This document shows positions 46,701 to 47,978 of a DNA stretch of 47,978 nucleotides, in pieces (position 1 is the first letter of the stretch; the number at the start of each line of letters is the position of its first letter). The position numbers were made by a program, and so were the translations under genes. Under the pieces are notes generated by a model that saw only the letters and a program-made list of their open reading frames with translations, was not told the DNA's origin and did no database searches. This DNA is from an uncultured Saprospiraceae bacterium (lineage in GTDB: Bacteria > Bacteroidota > Bacteroidia > Chitinophagales > Saprospiraceae): positions 1-47,978 of the forward strand of contig CALLPK010000048.1 of NCBI GenBank assembly GCA_938015415.1, read 5' to 3'.

Positions 46701-47978
46701 GGAAATAGCGTTTCAGTGGTATTCTCTGAAACGACCCAGAATTCCTCTTGTTTAAATACTTATGAATTAATTCGGACCTGGACGGCCACGGATGATTGTG
46801 GCAACCGGGAAATCGTATCACAAACAATCTTTGTTGCTGACACGATTCCTCCGATCATTACCAATGTTCCTGCCGCCATTACGGTAGAATGTAATAGTGT
46901 TCCCGCGGCAGATGCGAGCGCAGTGACCGTGTCTGACAACTGTACGCTGGTAGGCGATATTACGGTAAGCGTTGATGATACGACTACACCTGGTACTTGC
47001 GTTAATGATTATACGATTACTCGAACGTGGACCGCTACGGATGAATGTAATAATTCTACTACGGCGATTCAAACGATCACAGTAGAAGACACCACCGATC
47101 CGGTCATCACAAATGTCCCTGCCGCCATCACTGTAGAATGTGGTAATATTCCAGCGGGAGATCAAACGGCAGTGACCGTATCTGACAACTGTACGCTAAT
47201 AGGTGATATTACGGTAACGGTTGATGATACGACTACACCTGGTAGTTGTGCTAACGATTATACGATTACTCGAACGTGGACGGCCACGGACGAGTGTAAT
47301 AATTCTACAACTGCGATTCAAATAATCACGGTAGAAGATACAACGGAACCCATTATCACAAATGTACCTGCGGCGATTACGATAGAATGTGATAACGTCC
47401 CAGTTGGCGATGCGAGTGTAGTAACGGTAACGGATAATTGTAGTGCTTCAATGGATATTACGGTAATGGTAAATGATGTAACTACACCCGGTAGCTGTCC
47501 AAACGATTATACGATTACCCGAACGTGGACGGCGACGGACGAATGTAACAATAGCTCAACGGCTACCCAATCAATCACCGTAGAAGATACGACGGATCCA
47601 GTTATCACAAATGTCCCTGCGGCAATTATAGCAGAATGTGATAATGTTCCAGCGGGCGATGCGAGTGTAGTAACGGTAACGGATAACTGTAGTGCGTCGG
47701 CGGATATTACGGTAGTGATAAATGATGTAACCATACCGGGCAGTTGTCCAAATAATTATACAATTACGCGTACGTGGACGGCCACGGATGAATGTAATAA
47801 TGCTTCGACGGCTGTTCAGACTATCAATGTAGAAGATACGACGGATCCAGTTATTACAAATGTGCCGGGAGCGATCACGGCAGAATGTGATAATGTTCCC
47901 GCGGGCGATGCGAGTGCCGTAACGGTAACGGATAACTGTAGTGCTTCGGCAGATATCACAGTAGTGGTAAATGACGTA
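31797..47978 (+). CDS. Giant SprB-like multidomain surface adhesin, 3' end beyond the window
   Basis: The frame is open for 5394 codons and continues past the window. A hydrophobic signal-like segment (53-68, ending FSFSQ) lies unusually far from the N-terminus. After a TSP3-like DCDTDGILDADD come a MopE-like motif (NGIDDDQDGNTDC, near 202), Ig/PKD-like domains (about 225-1415), SprB repeats (about 1418-2380), an Ig-like stretch, a DHWEDGYE domain (2549-3340), a DUF11-like domain (about 3344-3470), two HYR-like units carrying discoidin domains, more SprB repeats (about 4062-4310), a second MopE-like motif near 4478, and HYR-like units to the end. SprB of Flavobacterium is a 6497-residue mobile gliding adhesin exported by T9SS. 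The sorting signal should lie in the missing 3' part. Nesting of LamG, P-domain and discoidin domains is described separately. Confidence 0.9.
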   Translation, partial: MNRRFTLKFSSTIFDKNLLGSPLNPQLIESDAHFSCFSVWSIFSKSTFCTLTKLFLIFFLLGASTFSFSQDCDTDGILDADDFCPCVAPAGAVNIYGCDFSSTCDAVAPADINFSPAGNNTDPAYVTLYIMTDSVGVIIDTTSIVPSFFGVTPGKYMVLAIDYEDDSSITNTTVGDTLKNITANCIDFSDALTYTICPDEICNNGIDDDQDGNTDCADSACISPVAVATGPGTVCEGDTIFLFETGTNAVSWSWTGPNSFASTDQNPFIENPTTSANGVYNVVTTSADNCTSTASVSVTVNPSPIANFLLTSDTCANEVITIQADNAGVGATYDWFVFDNIPFAASGIGPHSISFSSSGLKFINLTVSLNGCTSEYIHLIDIYDNPAAVAMGPGTVCEGDTIFLSETGTGATSWSWTGPNSFASTDQNPFIANSTTSANGSYNVVTTSADNCTSTASVSVTVNPSPIANFPTPPDTCQNELITFLADDAGVGATYDWGFTAGASSTSATGIGPHDISFSNSGNNTATLTVTLNGCSDLYSVLFNINENPIVTFDLPDSTFCLNDSPVALTGISPTGGTFSGPGVSGSNFDPAIAGAGTHTITYSYSDGNGCTNSATDEITVFDLPVVVFEEPVDTICSTANLFSLSGNTPSGGTFSGIGVTGTDFDPATAGIGTHVITYSYTDLSGCSNTNQDSIRVVNEIIPAVTITDASACGANDGEIRISVGNPAFDYEFSLNAGPTTTDTIFTGLTSGTFNITYVNNSTFCEGSLGPFTISEPGSPVADIDAADKGCLNEVQDFTAIAAGPGATYSWDFGANATPATATGLGAHTVAFSTIGNQEVVLTVTENSCVSTDTLLVDINDLPTVDFNISNNTLCIDQNISFLTDGSPAGGTYFGDGVSGSSFNASVAGVGIHTIVYTFTDVNGCTNSASDDIEVFSEPVINTINVVQPTDCGASDGSISIVTSGGSGSLEYRLDGGSWQPSNTFTALGSGDYIAEIRNDNGTCLVTSNIIVLNDPTNPVAQINMPAATCEGMTVSFSPVDAGPGVSYIWDFGANATPATFTTTNTNPVDVVYGVGGNKTVQLTVQNGTCNGVATESIEIYFNDLVTLNLTNDGACITETVLTLAGGTPSGGTYTGTGVSGTNFDPSAAGVGTHTITYTYTNDDGCVSSASDQVEVFALPAVSFVLANDQACENETVTLNTGSPAGGTYSGVGVAANEFSATTAGVGTHTITYAYIDFNGCINTATDDITVSPLPVIDNVIVSNTTACGVDDGSLNVSASAGTGSFEYRINGGAWGISPFFGPLAPGNYDIDVRNSNGACLVSTTETITTPTNPTAEIILPSADCENNTVVFDAVDISGATYTWSFGANATPNSASFRGPHNVVYTADGVKTVQLIVQQNGCNASDTETYTVYETPQLSLNISTNYNGEDVSCNGSSDANIISTVTGGNSGESYLWNTSATTPDLFGVTAGTYSLTVTDGVGCTDIASVTVTEPTPVTVTTQVNSNYGGFGVSCIGSVNGEAEANGSGGTPGYTYEWRDSGNSIIANTKIATNLGAGTYTVTVTDDNGCTDTETVTITEPTGTPITVNAVVTSDYLGEDISCFGYGDATATATAADGIFPYTYEWSNGQTGPDLVDVAAGDYDVTATDNNGCQAVYTLTVTQPDRISANATVTDASCYGASDGSIDVNVTGGVNAYTYSWNDLGIEAFYSFDFTTDDQTGNEHHVNLIHGTEQYGTPGYENEAFYFNGQTGLKYDDNMGFMDSDLTELAVMMWIYPNRVDERQILFEQGDNQNGISLVLDGQFLQLGMAQNGNFYPGPRIKIDFFSPPNSTDPADFVGWTQVGFVFDNGIMSVIINGQLFTAPDNSNNPATLVMPPISSLDNQAGIGYSAGTNVYPSAVFLPTPFIVNLNGYYPFRGAMDNFSYYTSTLSQENISDIADDDGDREGLSAGVYDVLITDFNGCDTTIQVTIGQPDSLYATAINNEVSCLGADDGSLDITMIGGTSPYTYLWSNSETTEDVSNLSPGNYSVTIIDSQGCIAELSQTIVEPTLLEGTISIVSNYNGNAISCPGASDGIISVTPAGGRSPYTYNWSNSVTSQQNSNISAGTYLVTITDNSGCIVVESITISNPPGITAVASVSRSNNSEDISCVGGSDGAAIATASSGTLPYTYVWSNSATTREIMDISAGTYTVTVSDANGCTTSASITLNDPPALSATASVTSNYYGEDLTCPGATDGSVYVVASGGTPGSGYTYRWNNGFLGDSLINIGANTYSVTVTDANNCEAITNVTISNPTPINASITKDAVYNGFDVSCIGGNDGALTANPTGGAGGYNYLWSGGQTSSSITDATSGITSVTITDGNGCSIVRSITLSEPPALTFTAEARAPQDCGVDDGIIRIDATGGIGTYEYSLDGISWQPSNFFTGLAPGTYFTYVRNDLGTCEVGPQSVTVDVTEAPTIANLTIIHPTTSTSTDGGILVGGSGNSFAFEFRLVGVTGWQSSSLFENLSVGTYTVELRYVGQTCIASSSATLIAGNGVESTGSTLNFCSGDVTATQFIETYYMPAPEDEILQALQSIFPENCRIIFSEPVDPVQLYVSIGVVEGGTVIHYDHWEDGYEPNLSFPIQSTTEIWGDGNLANGSAPGDTDDFLSAAEIIVLNNAVYSRTMQEVLDYDGGDKIGSRGNLAITKLNWADRSSTLFAGALEVYPIESWGLEYKIPVGENSDVNGMFEYTGAVVMAQQNGTTVNYIDNGTAQTRVLAEGESFLIDGNINVGDQIFANLPIQVHLITGDICASFESRFFTLKPIEQWSNSYYSPVSTLNNNSGSIESNVNHPTALHFFNPNNSSIRVFYETLFGTNSVNILANQTTYITLPENTGVRTYSENGENYYAIATIDSDADGATIFDTNSGRDWGFALIPADQLTSQITIAGFAPGQDPTYCHNSNIVPQSGWTLISTDSDESPALDGTQTFDGDLNTFWHTQYTPSSTPYPHEIQIDLGTSYNLSQLLLNPRGVYQTFTQPNDLIIPNSGPITVTSTLNVTATGTIEDLNLADLRINHTYLSRLRVQLQSPSGTTVTIFNENCGNGDDINMTVDDDAIQSFPCPPVGGGTFKGATPLSNFNGEEMNGTWTLIMTEDGTRQGGTLMNWALEINDGTTSNGNIENYDFYITNDLADWGDPVVSGEFDGTPVLKKIVFPQTNGRYIRLVANSEINGGPWATIAELNVVACDIQPATENSAPIWITADYPEGSTSSGNIRICVDHDGDGGTLVDTYGTPYDEDFFIPELGQIKLYDTDDNDQTGTRIWVCDNSDAFIAGAWGQDPATASPGSPAIDLGTGLPNGIPFSISKCADLSKDVNGNGLFDECDEVMYTLMIRNTGALPLSVGTLTLLDTLPEELTYISGSTKAIIGNNITILSDDPTPYSSFPLDELGYRHGSVILPNDSILFQFNAVINDLTNPTFVRNIGSATNNGAKLEAEVTFPVQTPISPIIDIIGPDTTINCENLIAVAVQDSCFQEGLLPQFSWTSRSVDSQQGPNFGGDEVIDGDRNTYWLTNSSASTSCGESYATNGVGSSGTTNPGNVIGAPDGNFARLTDQGQTLVIDLGEIITAGTPYTVTLRRSSATGGTPNLRIAESGDGVNYRNRADNPFSTNDTIFYDYNLVTEYDTRYIRFSNLATWDLDIDAVKFECCCTGGIPEALPHTIQIDLGQTEAVSGFTYLPRQDNSEGRIADYEFYLSMDGTNWGSPVASGTWTSGTDPESVNFPSQSARYVQLRALSEVNGGDITAVAELLVLGCIVNTTYAETSTQTNDGTCTDQTYNITRTWTTTDYCGNVFTETQNIVVVDTTAPVLLDIPANITVVPSAIPEAPLLNCGNNVTNIALNKPAAQSSTDFGAPASGAVDGNYSNFNQTAIEVEPWWEVDLLGVYQLDSIHVFNRTSCCQDRTDDYYILISKKPFTSNDLATTLANPEVHSYFEGNQAQFPTTIPVSTTGRYVRIQLQNGDRMNIAEVEVFPRCVNSEDNCDPDPVVTFVENITSTDCSYQIDRTWTATDNCGNTSSQQQTIFVETALDIDALALSNSTCNGDFESAAVVDVAGGVAPISILWSNAESTDTIRNLSAGKYYVTVTDNQGCSALDSITLVQPPPAIITTSVISNFDGEAISCAGENTGSVRANATGGAGGFTYQWSNGDNNAIADSLSAGTYTVTATDINGCTETESITLNDPPVLIASASTSSPVSCFGGNDGQAIVTASGGIGTYTYQWSNRDTGPIPSSGNTASNLVAGIYDITVSDSYSCEVVTSVTVTQPDDLLIIIDTTVDPATCNASDGSITVSSTGGVGTPEYKLGVTGVWQSNGTFTGLSAGTFQIFARNDNGNCETTATEVILNNTVPFSCAFISPDTVGLIACVTNDSIRFTIDSLPDATGFDWLVPAGINIVDGDGTSSIVIDPSGVDSGAYSICVSTLSDCGTSPFCCYELNLIPCEEICDNGIDDNQNGLIDCEDPSCGTISNVSVAPISCPSDTAVFVALDNRPGAEYFWNFGPGATPDTISGVGPHQVTFTDCGEKTISIAVTRNSCFSSDTIIFDVLDTELPVWDNIPNDLILECNSSINLTDSIDQWLNNYGGATFSDNCSQDVVVTNDYTALADSCGPTGTALVTFTATDRCGNMAQVQANIIYEDNSIPTAIIPGDTIVYLDATCMVDTSSTSTGTITDALDDCSGLLTIIYNDDQSTLTGCNNTGTFARTWTVSDECGNQFIGTQNITILDTIRPMFTVPADTTLYLNLFCLVDTSSSSTGTLTDINDGTCTGTTTSSYSDDLSGLNGCNTSGSFIRTWMVSDECGNTSTGIQMITIIDSIPPTFTVPVDTILYFDNNCQIDSTTTSIGAPTNVDDACTNSSIVTYVDNTATLSGCNNTGMFTRVWTVTDDCGNRFTQNQIVTVLDTLAPVFTIAQPVDTSVQCSNIPAPPVIGTEIVAEKCGNSVSVVFSETTQNSSCLNTYELIRTWTATDDCGNREIVSQTIFVADTIPPIITNVPAAITVECNSVPAADASAVTVSDNCTLVGDITVSVDDTTTPGTCVNDYTITRTWTATDECNNSTTAIQTITVEDTTDPVITNVPAAITVECGNIPAGDQTAVTVSDNCTLIGDITVTVDDTTTPGSCANDYTITRTWTATDECNNSTTAIQIITVEDTTEPIITNVPAAITIECDNVPVGDASVVTVTDNCSASMDITVMVNDVTTPGSCPNDYTITRTWTATDECNNSSTATQSITVEDTTDPVITNVPAAIIAECDNVPAGDASVVTVTDNCSASADITVVINDVTIPGSCPNNYTITRTWTATDECNNASTAVQTINVEDTTDPVITNVPGAITAECDNVPAGDASAVTVTDNCSASADITVVVNDV
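32485..33456 (+). repeat. Tandem duplication of 162 codons in the adhesin
   Basis: Two adjacent segments with a period of 486 bp share long stretches of near-identical DNA. For example, ATAACGTAGTAACGACCAGC occurs at 32635 and again at 33121. Each unit holds an Ig-like domain with SWSWTGPNSFASTDQNPF followed by a PKD-like part (NPSPIANF). The copies differ more towards their 3' ends. Confidence 0.75.
36051..38940 (+). repeat. SprB repeat array (about nine units)
   Basis: About nine units of roughly 75-85 codons have the pattern SC-x-G-x-x-DG, a GG-x-x-x-YTY-x-W core, then AGTYTVTVTD-x-NGC and EP at the end. The fourth unit (from 36789) is split by a LamG-like domain. Three more units lie at about 43980-44720. 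Confidence 0.75.
36909..37622 (+). other. LamG/concanavalin-like domain nested in a SprB repeat
   Basis: The 238-residue insert starts IEAFYSFDF, includes HHVNLIHGTEQYG, a LamG-type WIYPNR strand and GAMDNFSYYTSTLSQENI near its end. Removing it joins YTYSWNDLG to DREGLSAGVYDVLITD, a normal SprB repeat. Confidence 0.75.
39441..41814 (+). other. DHWEDGYE domain interrupted by a discoidin domain
   Basis: The first part runs from IETYYMPAPEDE through HYDHWEDGYEP (39615) and EIWGDGNLANGSAPGDTDD to FAPGQDPTY. The second part resumes at APIWITADYPEG and ends AWGQDPATASPGSPAIDLG. I have seen this wording in secreted bacterial proteins, but know of no assigned function. Confidence 0.6.
40623..41468 (+). 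other. F5/8C (discoidin) domain containing a P-domain insert at 40827-41258
   Basis: The discoidin halves are IVPQSGWTLISTDS to LLLNPRG and NGNIENYDFYI to ATIAELNVV. Between them lies a P/Homo B-like domain: TATGTIEDLNLADLRINHTY, LSRLRVQLQSPSGTTV, MNGTWTLIMTED and MNWALEIND. Confidence 0.75.
42336..43166 (+). other. F5/8C domain with an inner galactose-binding-like insert, nested in a HYR-like unit
   Basis: The discoidin part runs from FSWTSRSVDSQ and DGDRNTYWLTN, then after an insert (about 42456-42863) continues at LPHTIQIDLGQ, GFTYLPRQDNSEGRIADYEF and RYVQLRALSEVNG. The insert has VIGAPDGNFARL and TLVIDLGE, like another jelly-roll carbohydrate-binding domain. The host HYR-like unit spans about 42249-43322. 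Confidence 0.7.
43386..43826 (+). other. F5/8C domain nested in the next HYR-like unit
   Basis: NIALNKPAAQSST, PWWEVDLLG, DSIHVFNRTS and RYVRIQLQN mark a complete discoidin domain. It separates ITVVPSAIPEAP from DNCDPDPVV of one HYR-like unit (about 43323-43983). Confidence 0.7.
46851..47978 (+). repeat. Tandem 249-bp (83-codon) HYR-like repeats, continuing past the window
   Basis: Units begin at 46851, 47100, 47349, 47598 and 47847 (last one cut by the window end), with an exact spacing of 249 bp. The reading is ITNVPAAIT-x-EC, VTVTDNC, then YTITRTWTATDECNN and VEDTTDPV. The later units are close to identical at the DNA level. More diverged units of 80-odd codons precede from about 45540. 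Confidence 0.9.

Noticed and set aside
46851-47978. Regular 249-bp period considered as a CRISPR or satellite array
   Set aside because: Spacing is far too long for CRISPR, and the period keeps one open reading frame with a clear HYR-like protein pattern.

Overview
The window looks like a chromosomal stretch of a Bacteroidota bacterium, plausibly a gliding marine member near the Saprospiria, though the class is inferred only. The signs are a type B C-terminal sorting domain of the type IX secretion system (T9SS), SprB-type repeats in a giant surface protein, promoter-like TATCTTTG boxes preceded by TTG about 19-20 bases upstream, and few Shine-Dalgarno sequences. I saw no rRNA, tRNA, CRISPR array, integrase or transposase.

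Layout. (1) 1-9461 (+): the 3' part of a hybrid polyketide/nonribosomal peptide synthetase, sulfotransferase-like (partial) - KS - AT - ACP - aminotransferase - C - A - PCP - TE. It should build a beta-amino acyl unit, couple it to an amino acid and release the product. (2) 9539-11095 (-): a GT39/ArnT-like membrane glycosyltransferase. (3) 11236-21386 (-): a seven-gene reductive pyrimidine catabolism cluster, in transcription order mmsA, omega-aminotransferase, NCS1 transporter, dihydropyrimidinase, beta-ureidopropionase, preT, preA. Together these would import uracil or thymine and convert it to acetyl-CoA or propionyl-CoA. (4) 21992-23877 (+): an overlapping GtrA/GT39 pair. (5) 23903-24307 (-): a DUF983 protein. 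(6) 24691-28791 (+): a secreted protein with a probable seven-bladed propeller, Ig-like domains and a T9SS sorting domain. (7) 28798-31358: a compact conflict or defence-like locus, with a patatin phospholipase and a SLATT/DUF4231 two-helix membrane protein on (-), divergent from a TIR protein with an EAD11-like tail on (+). (8) 31797 to the window end (+): one uninterrupted reading frame of at least 5394 codons encoding a SprB-like adhesin, still open at base 47978.

Two things stand out. The SLATT-patatin / TIR-EAD11 locus combines two membrane-targeting effector families with a probable NAD-cleaving effector in under 2.6 kb, without a recognisable cyclase or STAND ATPase. The giant adhesin shows repeated domain-in-domain nesting: LamG inside a SprB repeat, a P-domain inside a discoidin domain that itself sits inside a DHWEDGYE domain, and two discoidin domains inside consecutive HYR-like repeats, one carrying a further insert. 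All function calls come from reading motifs by eye; no database search was run.
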